The notes below the pieces were generated by a model that was not told the DNA's origin, made no database searches, and was given only the letters and a program-made list of their open reading frames with translations. A stretch of DNA of 64,000 nt from Streptomyces fuscichromogenes (GTDB taxonomy: Bacteria > Actinomycetota > Actinomycetes > Streptomycetales > Streptomycetaceae), in NCBI RefSeq assembly GCF_014645815.1, contig NZ_BMML01000032.1, positions 35,881 to 99,880 of the forward strand. Direction: 5' to 3'. The number at the start of each line of letters is the position of its first letter. Position 1 is the first letter of the stretch. This document shows positions 44,295-52,176 of the stretch, one piece after another. Both the position numbers and the translations under genes were made by a program.

Positions 44295-45356
44295 ATGGAC
44301 CAGTTGTACGAACTGTCGACCAGGGTCCCAGGCGAACCGGGCACGGCAGTAGCGGATGCCTCCTTGAAGTTTCTCCGGCCGGTCTCGCGGCAGCTGGTCC
44401 ACCGGGCCGCGGTCGCGGAGGTCTTCATCACGGACGCCCTGCAGGTGAGCGAGGACCGGTTCCTCGTGGGAGCCCAGTGGCCCCGGGATCACGCTCTGTA
44501 CCACCCCGACGCCCAGGGTCTGTCCGACCCGCTCCTGCTGACCGAGACGGTGCGCCAGGCCCTGGTCTACCTGGCGCACGAGTACTGCGGGGTCCCGCTC
44601 GGGCACCGATTCGTCGGCAGTGACACCTACTTCGAGATCACGGACCACGAGGCGTTCGTGGTCGGCGACACCCCGCTGCACGTCACTCTGGACGTCCGGT
44701 GGTCGTGGGTGGCGAACCGGCCGCCCCGGCGCTTCGGTATGCGGGTGGACGCGGTGGTGTCCGTGGCCGGGCGCGTGTGCGCCCGGGCCGGGCTGAGCGT
44801 CTGCGCCGTCGACGAGCGGCTGTACCGGCGGCTCCGCTGGCAGGGGAAGTCGGGGCAGGCCCGTGACGAGGCCGCCCGCGCCGGGCTCTGTGCCGCGACC
44901 TGCCTGCCGGCGGCCGACGTCGGCCGCCTGCGGGCCAAGGACAGCGTGCTGGGCCGCACGGAGACGGGGGAGTGGCGGCTGCTGGTGGATCTGCACCACG
45001 CCGTGCTCTTCGACCACCCCGGAGACCACATACCGCTGATGGTCACCCTGGAAGGTGCCCGTCAGCTGGGCCACCACCTGGTCCACCGCCGCCACGACGC
45101 TCCCGCGGGAGTGGTACTGCGTGCCGTCCGGATGGACTGCCCGGCCTTCGCCGACCTCGACGAACCGGTGCGGCTGAGTGCCGAGCTGCAGCCGCCGACC
45201 GCCGCGTCCGACGTCACGAGGCTCCGCATCACGGCCGTGCAGCGGGAGGACACCGTCGCCACGGTCGCCATGGAGTGGCTGCCCCGCGTCCTGCCCCCCG
45301 CGCCCGGGGAGGTCGCCTTCGCCCGCGGCACGGTCGGCTCTGGCGCGGCGGTGTAG
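44295..45356 (+). CDS. AfsA/ScbA-family butenolide (gamma-butyrolactone) biosynthesis enzyme
   Basis: A 353-residue protein with the two hot-dog-fold AfsA repeats. The first begins near residue 21 (SLKFLRPVSRQLVHRAAVAEVFITDA) and contains GAQWPRDHALYHPD and LLTETVRQALVYLAH. The second begins near 200 (KDSVLGRTETGEWRLLVDLHHAVLFDHPGDHIPLMVTLEGARQLGHH). AfsA condenses a beta-keto acyl donor with dihydroxyacetone phosphate to start signal synthesis. The start ATG 44295 follows GGGGGAGAG. It is controlled from ARE-like operator 1. Confidence 0.9.
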   Translation: MDQLYELSTRVPGEPGTAVADASLKFLRPVSRQLVHRAAVAEVFITDALQVSEDRFLVGAQWPRDHALYHPDAQGLSDPLLLTETVRQALVYLAHEYCGVPLGHRFVGSDTYFEITDHEAFVVGDTPLHVTLDVRWSWVANRPPRRFGMRVDAVVSVAGRVCARAGLSVCAVDERLYRRLRWQGKSGQARDEAARAGLCAATCLPAADVGRLRAKDSVLGRTETGEWRLLVDLHHAVLFDHPGDHIPLMVTLEGARQLGHHLVHRRHDAPAGVVLRAVRMDCPAFADLDEPVRLSAELQPPTAASDVTRLRITAVQREDTVATVAMEWLPRVLPPAPGEVAFARGTVGSGAAV

Positions 45357-45399
45357 CGGTGAGCACGCACCGGCGCGCCCGCCTCCGCCGTGACCTGCG

Positions 45400-45597
45400 A
45401 TGTACGAGGGGACCCGAGGGCCGCCGCATCCGGTGAGCCGTGCGGACCACGTCGGCCGGCCGGCGCCCGGACTCGAAGCGCCGTCGATCAGCGGGCCGGA
45501 CCTGACGGCCGCGAGTGCCTCCCGCGCCGGGACGTGCGCCAACGCGTGCGTGCGCAAGGAGTGTTCCTGCTCTCGCGGCATCGGCACCTCCCACTAA
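45400..45597 (+). CDS. Possible small cysteine-rich peptide
   Basis: A 65-codon frame between the AfsA gene and the flavin monooxygenase gene. The C-terminal third holds four cysteines in 14 residues (TCANACVRKECSCSRG). There is no good ribosome binding site before the ATG at 45400, and the first half looks like GC-rich filler. It ends inside ARE-like operator 2. It could be chance; otherwise the 45357-45652 gap holds only the operator and the monooxygenase leader. Confidence 0.25.
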   Translation: MYEGTRGPPHPVSRADHVGRPAPGLEAPSISGPDLTAASASRAGTCANACVRKECSCSRGIGTSH

Positions 45598-45624
45598 GAA
45601 ACCGTTAAGAAAGTATGTTTTCAC
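45596..45624. promoter_or_regulatory. ARE-like operator 2 (upstream of the flavin monooxygenase)
   Basis: Left part AAGAAACCG, right part AAAGTATGTTTTCAC, spaced exactly as in operator 1, sharing 22 of 29 positions. It ends 28 bases before the ATG at 45653, so it overlaps the promoter region and predicts repression by the receptor. Confidence 0.65.
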
Positions 45625-45652
45625 ATCCCTGTCCGCCTCGACAAGGAGCTGA

Positions 45653-46891
45653 ATGATGCTCGATCATGCTGAGCCGCAAGAAAAGCAGCGATCCGGCCTT
45701 TCCCGTCCGGTGTGGTCCGGCGGCACGCTCGCCGAGGGCGCCGTACTGCGGGCCGCTCGGGCGGCAGGGCGGTCCGCCCGAGCGGCGGACCGGGACCGGC
45801 GACTGGCTCCCGCGGTCGTGACCGCGCTCAAGGAGGCGGGATTCGCACGGCACTTCGTGCCCCGTCGATGGGGCGGCCGGGAAGGCGGTTTCGCCGACCT
45901 GATCAGCGCCACGGTGCTGATCGCCGGGCAGTGCCCCTCGGCCGCATGGTGCGGCATGCTCTGGGCCGCGCACGGCCGGTACGCCGCCAGACTGCCCGAG
46001 GAAGGACAGCGGGAGCTCTGGGGCAAGGGCCCCGACACGCTGATCGCCGCGGCCCTTGCCCCGCCCGCCGGAACGGCCCGCCCGGTACCGGGCGGCTGGC
46101 TGCTGGACGGCCGGTGGGACTGTGTCAGCGGCGTGGACTTCTCCCACTGGGTCCTGCTCGCGGCCCCGGTCGACGGCCTTCCGGCCGCGGCCGGTACGGC
46201 ACCCGCCGGTCCGGCGCAGGCTTCCGCGTGGGTCCTGGCGGTGCCGCGCTCCGAGGTGACCGTCCGCGACACCTGGCGCAGCACCGGGCTGCGCGGCACC
46301 GGCAGCAACTCCGTCGACGTATGCGGGGTGTTCGTCCCCGACCGGCGTGCCTGCCCGCTGGACGACGTGCTCGCCGCCGTGGTCGAGCCCGGCGCCTCAC
46401 CGGCGCGCCAGGCGCCGGCGCAGCTGGCCGGCGGCCCCATGTTCTGCGCGCCGGCGCTCGGCGCGGCCCGGCTCGCTCTGCGGTCCTGGACGCACTGGGC
46501 GGCGACCTCGCCCGCCGGGCGCCCGACGGCCCTGGGCGATCCGGCCGCCCAGCAGGTGCTGGCGCGCTCCGCCGCCGAGATCGACGCCGTGGCCCTGCTG
46601 CTGGACCGGGCCGGAGCCGGCGCGGACGCCGAGCCCACCGCACCGCGCGTCGAGGCGGTCAACCGGCGCGACGCCGCGGTGGCGGCCGAGTTGCTGGTGG
46701 CGGCCGTGGAACGGCTGTTCAGGACGGGCGGGGCACACGTCCGGGACGACACCAGCGAGGTCCAACGGGCCTGGCGGGACACGCACACGGTGGTGGCGCA
46801 CGGCGCCCTGCGGCTGGACGCCTCGGCCGGCGCGTACGCCGCCTGGGGCGAGGACGAGTGGTCGGCGGCGCTGCCGTGGGGGCTGTGGTGA
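45653..46891 (+). CDS. HsaA/DszC-like flavin-dependent monooxygenase (acyl-CoA dehydrogenase fold)
   Basis: A 412-residue protein of the acyl-CoA dehydrogenase fold. The N-terminal helices (LAPAVVTALKEAGFARHFVPRRWGG), CPSAAWCGMLWAAHGRYAARLPEEGQ, the WDCVSGVDFSHWVLLAA strand and the C-terminal VQRAWRDTHTVVAHGALR match two-component monooxygenases such as HsaA, rather than true acyl-CoA dehydrogenases; no catalytic Glu of the latter is evident. These use reduced FMN/FAD from a separate reductase to hydroxylate phenols or amines; no reductase lies in the window. It starts after AAGGAG. Preceded by ARE-like operator 2, it is an early target of the signal circuit. Confidence 0.75.
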   Translation: MMLDHAEPQEKQRSGLSRPVWSGGTLAEGAVLRAARAAGRSARAADRDRRLAPAVVTALKEAGFARHFVPRRWGGREGGFADLISATVLIAGQCPSAAWCGMLWAAHGRYAARLPEEGQRELWGKGPDTLIAAALAPPAGTARPVPGGWLLDGRWDCVSGVDFSHWVLLAAPVDGLPAAAGTAPAGPAQASAWVLAVPRSEVTVRDTWRSTGLRGTGSNSVDVCGVFVPDRRACPLDDVLAAVVEPGASPARQAPAQLAGGPMFCAPALGAARLALRSWTHWAATSPAGRPTALGDPAAQQVLARSAAEIDAVALLLDRAGAGADAEPTAPRVEAVNRRDAAVAAELLVAAVERLFRTGGAHVRDDTSEVQRAWRDTHTVVAHGALRLDASAGAYAAWGEDEWSAALPWGLW

Positions 46892-46983
46892 GCCGGCCGG
46901 CCCGCCCGGTGCTCAGCGACGTCGACGAGACGCGCGAGGAGCGCGTCGTCGCGGTGGGGCCGATGTTCGACTTCCTCGCGTAG
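46888..46983 (+). CDS. 31-residue ORF overlapping the monooxygenase stop
   Basis: GTGA overlap with the previous stop (46888-46891) starts a short frame: VSRPARPVLSDVDETREER, then VVAVGPMFDFLA. The second half is acidic/hydrophobic and not filler-like. It may be the N terminus of a lost, once coupled gene. No family match. Confidence 0.25.
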   Translation: MSRPARPVLSDVDETREERVVAVGPMFDFLA

Positions 46984-47314
46984 CACTGCGGCGACACCCG
47001 CGGAACGTGAGGTGCCCGCCGCGCGGCGGACGTCCGCCGGGACCCGTCCCACCGGACGTCCGCCGGCACTCCCCGGGAAGCCGTGAACCGTGAGCATCAC
47101 CGCACCCGGGCGGCGAGCCCTGCCGCCCGGGTCGAGGAGCCGACCGAGGCCTGGTACACCGAGCGGTCGGACGCCCCCGCTGCTGCCTGGCCGCCACCCG
47201 CGGGGCGTGGGAGCCGCGCCGCGACGCGCGGGACACGGTGATCCCGGTGTCCGGATCGTTCACCCTGTTCTCCCCGCTCCGGTAGCCGGCACCGGTTGCC
47301 GCGGGGACGGCGTT
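46984..47314. other. Interval with possible decayed coding sequence
   Basis: Between the small ORF and the TetR gene. Plus-strand frames contain protein-like pieces (EEPTEAWYTERSDAPAAAW, then in another frame ARDTVIPVSGSFTLFSPLR with a stop at 47285). They look like the broken 3' end of a gene but match nothing I know. The last bases before 47315 may hold a bidirectional terminator; none is obvious. Confidence 0.3.
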
Positions 47315-47920
47315 TCAGCGCTCTTGCGGGTCGGCGGCGGCCCAGCCGTCCCTCGGCGGCCCGGACACGGCCGCCCACAGGTCGTCGAACTGCCGCGCGG
47401 CCTCGGTGTCGTCATCCGGTACGGGATGGGGCACCCCGAAGAACACCGACACCAGAAGGCGGGCCACGGCCTCCGGGGGATACCCGCCCGTGCTCGCGTC
47501 GCCGGCCTGCGCCTTGGTGACGGCGTCGCCCAGAGACAGGCAGATCCGCTGCACCAACCCGAGGTCGTGCCGGTCCAGATGAGGGCTCTCCACGGCGAGC
47601 CGCAACGCGGACCGGGCCCGCGTGTCCTCGCGGAGGTGCCGGGCGAGATCGAGCACGGTCTCCCGCAACGCCCGCACCGCCGCCGTGTCCGGCTCACCGG
47701 CCCGCGCCGCGCGCCTGCTCAGCTCGCCCCCGGCCTCCTCGATCAACGCTGCCGCCAGCTCCTCCTTCGAGGAGAAATGCCCGTACAGCGCGCCTTTGGT
47801 CATTCCGGTGTGTCTGATCACGTCGAGCAGTGTCGTGCCCAGGTAGCCGTGCGCGGCGAACTCCTCCGCCGCGGCGTCGAGTACCTGCTGCCGGGTGCGG
47901 ACTGCACGCTCCTGCGTCAC
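47315..47920 (-). CDS. Second receptor-like TetR regulator (pseudo-receptor type)
   Basis: A 201-residue TetR protein. The DNA-binding domain (QERAVRTRQQVLDAAAEEFAAHGY, LLDVIRHTGMTKGALYGHFSSKEEL) belongs to the ArpA/ScbR group. The ligand domain (ARHLREDTRARSALRLAVESPHL, VARLLVSVFFGVPH) is more diverged than that of the protein at 43516-44157 and lacks a clear RxDLxxRV helix. Such second copies often act as pseudo-receptors that bind antibiotics or intermediates and time the cluster. GGAGAG precedes the ATG at 47920. It is followed by the reductase gene on the same strand, 5' to 3' away from it. Confidence 0.8.
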   Translation of the reverse strand: MTQERAVRTRQQVLDAAAEEFAAHGYLGTTLLDVIRHTGMTKGALYGHFSSKEELAAALIEEAGGELSRRAARAGEPDTAAVRALRETVLDLARHLREDTRARSALRLAVESPHLDRHDLGLVQRICLSLGDAVTKAQAGDASTGGYPPEAVARLLVSVFFGVPHPVPDDDTEAARQFDDLWAAVSGPPRDGWAAADPQER

Positions 47921-47938
47921 ACCGACTCTCCGTTCCGA

Positions 47939-47965
47939 AGGAAAGAAATTCTCAAGGTGTTTCCT
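47939..47965. promoter_or_regulatory. Inverted repeat upstream of the second TetR gene
   Basis: AGGAAA at 47939-47944 and TTTCCT at 47960-47965 form a perfect 6-base inverted repeat around an AT-rich 15-base centre, 19 bases before the TetR start. A candidate autoregulatory site. It does not closely match the ARE-like operators. Confidence 0.4.
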
Positions 47966-48090
47966 GTGAGGGGTAAAGAACCTCGACGTCGATCATGGCC
48001 ACGTGACCACGTCCGCACATCACCGGAAAACCCCGACCACGGCGTTCTGGCCGGAACCCGGCGCGCGGGCGCCGGGTTCCGGCCGGTGCA

Positions 48091-51000
48091 CTAGACCAGG
48101 CCCAGGTGCCGCAGGTCCGCCACGTACTTCTCGATCAGCGGCCGGGACAGGTGCGGGATGTCCCGCTCGGTGCCGATGCCGGCGGCGCGCACCGCGGCGC
48201 GGAACCGTTCGGCGGGCAGCGCCGACGTCGTGCGGGGGACGAGCGGCTCCCGCCAGGCGGCCATCAGCGGCAGCAGGGAGTACGGGCGTTGCGTCTGCGG
48301 CAGCTTCCGCAGCGCGCCCTCGAACCGCTCGCGCCACTCCCGGTGGCCGCCGACCCGGCGGACGGTGATCCCGCTGTCGGCCAGCCAGTCGACGACGGTG
48401 TCCAACGAGACACCGTCGTCGTGCGGGTTGACGGCGTTGAACGTCCGGAACCCGGCGGCGGCAGAGCCCAGGGCGGCCACCGCGGCGGCGACGAAGTCCC
48501 CCGGCAGCCCGTCGTAGTGGGCCCGCGGGCGCCGGCCGTCCTGTGTGTCGCCGTAGAATGACTCGGGTGCGATCCCCGTGGCGATCAGGCTCAGCAGCAG
48601 GCGGGTGAAGGAGTCCGGCACGTTGAGCTGCCCGCCGTACCCGCTGTGCGCCAGGATCATGCCGGAGCGGAACACGGTCACCGGCAGCCCGCACAGGTCG
48701 TGGGCCTCGCGCAGCAGCACCTCGCCGGCCCACTTGCTGGCGGCGTAGCCGCCCGCGTGGCCGTCGTCGATCGGGTAGTGCGGGCTGTCGGCCCTGATGT
48801 CGGTGTCCTCGTCCGCCGTGGCCGTGCCGTGCGCGGCCACGGCCACGGTCGACACGTACACGACCGGCTTCAGCCGGGTGGTCAGGGCGGCACGGACGAC
48901 CTCGGCGGTCCCGGCCACATTGGGTTCGAACAGCTGCCGGTACGGCAGTACGTGGTTGACCAGCGCGGCCGGGTGCACGACGAGGTCCGCCTCGGCGGTC
49001 AGTCGCTGCCAGTCCCGTTCGCTCAGGCCGAGGCGCGCCGCGCCGATGTCGCCGGCCAGCACGCGCAGTGCGCCGCCGGCGGTCAGCTCGGCGAAACGGC
49101 TCTTGAGCGCGGTGTCCCCGCTGTCCAGGGACTCCTCCAGGCGTCGGCGGGCGGCGCTGTCGTCGGCGGCACGCACCAGGCAGACCAGCGTGCCACCCAC
49201 CGGGGCCAGCCGCTGCAGCCACTCCATGCACAGCAGCCGGCCGAGGTAGCCGTTGGCCCCGGTGAGCAGCACCGTGCGCGGCTCGCCGGCCGGCGGGGGC
49301 AGGGCCGTGCTCGCCGTGAGTGTCGCGGCGTCGACGAACCTGTCCAGGGTGAGGTCCCCGGCCCGCGCCGTGGTGGCGTGCTCGCCGTGGACGGCGGCGA
49401 AGGTGGCACGCGGCGCCGCGGCGGCACCGCGCAGCCGCTCCACGTGGCCGGCGATCTCGCCCAGGCTGTTGGCCGGTCCCAGGAGGGCGGCGACCGAGAC
49501 CTCGACGCCGAAGATCTTCCGCAGCAGGCCGGCGAAGGACAGCGCCGACAGCGAGTCTCCGCCCAGGTCGGTGAAACGCCGCTCCGGGTCCGGCTGGGCG
49601 TCGAGCCCCGACAGCAGTGCCTGCGCGGCGCGGGCGACGGTCTCGGCCACCGGGCGGCCGCGGTCCTGCCACACCGCACGCAGCTCCGCGGCCTGGCCCG
49701 CGGCGAGTTCGGCGTAGCGCTGCTCCAGCCGTTCGCCGTAGCGTTCCTTCAGCCGTGGGCGCAGTTGCTTGGTCGAGTCGGTCAGCAGACCGTTGTCCTG
49801 GCTGAACGGCACGGTCTCGACGATCAGGTCGCGCGGGATCTCGTACGGCGCCAGCCCGGCCTGCGCGGCGACGCTCTGCAGCGACCGGGCGACCGCCGCC
49901 TTGAGCGCCGCCTCGTCGTCGGCCTGCGCGAGAGCCTCCGGGGTCGGCACCACCACGGCGAGCAGGTAGGCGCGGGAGCTGTTCCCGTACACGAAGACCT
50001 GCCGTACCAGCGGGCTGGCGACGAGCGCGGCCTCCACCCTGGACAGCGCGACGAACTCCCCCTGGGAGAGCTTGAGCACGTTCTTGCGCCGGTCCACGTA
50101 GACCAGTTCGCCGGGCGCGGTCTCGGCCATGATGTCGCCGGTGCGGTAGTAGCCGTCCTGGTCGAAGACCTGCGCGGTGTCCTCGGCGCGCCGGTAGTAG
50201 CCGGGGGTGATCAGCGCGGTCCTGACCAGGAGTTCGCCGCGCGGGTGGGGGGAGTCGGCGGTGGAGTACCCCAGTTCGGGCACGTCCACGAGCTTGTAGT
50301 CCAGCACCGGCGGGCTCTGCACGCGGTGGTCCAGCATGACCAGACCGGTCTCGGTCGTGCCGTAGCTGTCCAGGAGCGGGACGTCCAGGGCGGTGCGCAG
50401 GAACTCGGCGAGCTCCGGGGCGAGCGGGGCGGAGCCGCAGGGGGCGTGGATGATCCGCCCGCCCAGCACGTGGTCCCGCAGGTGCGCGATCACCTCGGCG
50501 TGGTCGGCGTCGCGCAGCTCGCCGCGTGCCGCGCGCTGGTTCAGCTGGGCGTGGTAGTTCTCGAAGAGCAGCTCGCAGACCCGCGGCACCAGGGCGATCT
50601 CGGTCGGCCGGATCAGTGCCAGGTCGTCCAGGAGAGTGGACAGGTCGCTGTCGGCCACGAAGTGCGCGGTGCCGCCGGTGGCCAGCGTCTTGATCACCAG
50701 CCTCCTGGCGACCAGGTGGCTCTGCGGCAGGAAGTTGGCCGTGATCGACGGGTACTGGTGGTCGGGTCCCGCGGGCGGGCGCCACATGAGGGACACCGTC
50801 GACTCCGGGAACATCACGCCCTTGGGCGTGCCGGTGCTGCCGGAGGTGTACACCAGTGCCGACAGCGCGCCGTCGGCACCGTCGTCCGGCAGCAGTTCGG
50901 GCACCGGCGGCAGCGAGCCCGCGCGGCCGACGACGTCGGACAGCAGCTCCAGTGACATCGGCGCACCCGTCGTGGCCAGCAGCCGGCCGGCCGTCGCCAG

Positions 51001-51630
51001 CGCCTCCCGGTGCTCGGGGAGCTCGGGGTGGTGGTCGAAGACGAGGATCCGGCGCACACAGGTCTGCCCGGCCAGCGCTTCGAGCACGGTCGCCAGCCGG
51101 TCGGTGCTGGTGGCGAAGACACGCGGGGCGGCCTCCGCCACCAGGTGACGGATGTGGTCGACCGAGGCGTTCGTGTGCAGCGGCACGGCGACCGCCCCGA
51201 CCTGACCGCAGGCCAGGTCGACCGTGGTGTAGTCGGTGCCGGCGAACCCCAGGATCGCGACGAAGTCCCCGTCGCGCAGCGGGTGTCGCGGGTGGTGGTA
51301 CCAGTCGGCGGCGACCGCGCTCAGCCGCGACCACAGCTCGCCGTACGAGATGGTGTCGAACCGGGGCAGCAGCCGCACGGTGACGCGGCCGTCCACGCTC
51401 ACGTACTGCCGGGCCCGCTCGCCGAGCGCGGGCCGGTCGGCGTATGCCGCAAGGGTTCGCCCGACGATCCGGGACAGGCGCTGCCCACGCCCGGCGGTCT
51501 CCTCGAAGACGCCCGCCACCGGCATGCTGCCGACGAGCTCCGGTTCGGCCCGGAACAGCTCGGCAATACGCTGCTTCCGGTTTTTCCGCACGGATGCACA
51601 CGTGTTGGTGCCTGATGAATCAATACCCAT
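48091..51630 (-). CDS. Carboxylic acid reductase (adenylation - thiolation - reductase)
   Basis: A 1179-residue three-domain enzyme that activates a carboxylic acid as its AMP ester, loads it on a phosphopantetheine arm and reduces it with NADPH to the aldehyde. The adenylation domain has TSGSTGTPKGV near residue 263, DSYGTTETG and YYRTGDI. The carrier site is LGGDSLSAL near 690. The reductase domain has GANGYLGR near 792, and YVSTVAVAAHG with YAASKWAGE (Tyr-x-x-x-Lys) near 960. Length and order match Nocardia/Mycobacterium CAR. The ATG at 51630 follows AAAGG. It is divergent from the StrR-like activator. The adjacent 3,4-AHBA genes suggest that acid as substrate, a job done in the grixazone pathway by GriC/GriD. 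It needs a phosphopantetheinyl transferase, not found here. Confidence 0.85.
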   Translation of the reverse strand: MGIDSSGTNTCASVRKNRKQRIAELFRAEPELVGSMPVAGVFEETAGRGQRLSRIVGRTLAAYADRPALGERARQYVSVDGRVTVRLLPRFDTISYGELWSRLSAVAADWYHHPRHPLRDGDFVAILGFAGTDYTTVDLACGQVGAVAVPLHTNASVDHIRHLVAEAAPRVFATSTDRLATVLEALAGQTCVRRILVFDHHPELPEHREALATAGRLLATTGAPMSLELLSDVVGRAGSLPPVPELLPDDGADGALSALVYTSGSTGTPKGVMFPESTVSLMWRPPAGPDHQYPSITANFLPQSHLVARRLVIKTLATGGTAHFVADSDLSTLLDDLALIRPTEIALVPRVCELLFENYHAQLNQRAARGELRDADHAEVIAHLRDHVLGGRIIHAPCGSAPLAPELAEFLRTALDVPLLDSYGTTETGLVMLDHRVQSPPVLDYKLVDVPELGYSTADSPHPRGELLVRTALITPGYYRRAEDTAQVFDQDGYYRTGDIMAETAPGELVYVDRRKNVLKLSQGEFVALSRVEAALVASPLVRQVFVYGNSSRAYLLAVVVPTPEALAQADDEAALKAAVARSLQSVAAQAGLAPYEIPRDLIVETVPFSQDNGLLTDSTKQLRPRLKERYGERLEQRYAELAAGQAAELRAVWQDRGRPVAETVARAAQALLSGLDAQPDPERRFTDLGGDSLSALSFAGLLRKIFGVEVSVAALLGPANSLGEIAGHVERLRGAAAAPRATFAAVHGEHATTARAGDLTLDRFVDAATLTASTALPPPAGEPRTVLLTGANGYLGRLLCMEWLQRLAPVGGTLVCLVRAADDSAARRRLEESLDSGDTALKSRFAELTAGGALRVLAGDIGAARLGLSERDWQRLTAEADLVVHPAALVNHVLPYRQLFEPNVAGTAEVVRAALTTRLKPVVYVSTVAVAAHGTATADEDTDIRADSPHYPIDDGHAGGYAASKWAGEVLLREAHDLCGLPVTVFRSGMILAHSGYGGQLNVPDSFTRLLLSLIATGIAPESFYGDTQDGRRPRAHYDGLPGDFVAAAVAALGSAAAGFRTFNAVNPHDDGVSLDTVVDWLADSGITVRRVGGHREWRERFEGALRKLPQTQRPYSLLPLMAAWREPLVPRTTSALPAERFRAAVRAAGIGTERDIPHLSRPLIEKYVADLRHLGLV

Positions 51631-52176
51631 GACCACGCCTTTCTGTGACCGTGAATTCTTTCCGGCACATGAGGCCGGCCGAGAGCCCGGCCGAAATTCG
51701 AAGGAGGCCGCTGCGGGCCGAGCCGGCACAAGAGAACGGGGGCACCGGTGGCCACGGCGCGGTCAGCTTACCGGGCGAAAAGAAAGAGGAACCAGATTGC
51801 GGGGGAGGGGTGCGGAACAGCGCCGCGAAATCGATCCGCATTCTTCTCGCGCGAACGCGGCGCACGGTCACGGCGTTGCACGGCGGGCCGGCCGGGCTAC
51901 GCTGCCTCCGGTGGCCGCCGCACGGCCCATCCCCCGAGACCGTGCGGCGGCCCTCGTGCTGTCCGCTCCCGGCCCGGCGAGGTCCCTGAGGCCTGCGTAC
52001 GCGGTCGCCGGGGTGTGCAACCGGGGATTTCCCCAGTCGCACACCGCGCCGATGCCACGCCGAGGTTGCAGAAAAAAACCTTGGCGGAGGTATTCTTATG
52101 GTGGGTCGTCCGGAGTGCGCACGGGCTCCGAGGCCCCTGACCGGGAGCGGCAGGTGTGGCTGAGGAGTGGTCGAAC
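51631..52176. other. Divergent regulatory region between the reductase and the StrR-like activator
   Basis: About 545 bases with no supported gene. It holds the ribosome binding site of the reductase (close to 51640), an AT-rich section around 51760-51850, and ARE-like operator 3 at 52073-52098 near the activator end. Both promoters must lie here. Confidence 0.5.
52073..52098. promoter_or_regulatory. ARE-like operator 3 (upstream of the StrR-like activator)
   Basis: AAAAAACCT (52073-52081) and GCGGAGGTAT (52084-52093) align without gaps to operator 1, with 16 of the first 21 positions identical, including ACC, GCG and AGGTAT. It ends about 80 bases before the activator start. It predicts that the receptor directly represses the pathway-specific activator. 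Confidence 0.65.

Noticed and set aside
45653..46891. True acyl-CoA dehydrogenase
   Set aside because: Fold is shared, but the catalytic and C-terminal acyl-CoA dehydrogenase signatures present at 40325-41506 are missing; HsaA-like monooxygenase fits better.
45712..46983. 423-codon plus frame over the flavin monooxygenase
   Set aside because: Frame-shifted shadow of the monooxygenase; only the last 31 codons beyond its stop are kept as a separate small ORF.
48646..50955. 769-codon plus-strand frame
   Set aside because: Antisense of the carboxylic acid reductase, low-complexity Gly/Gln/Arg content, no domain.
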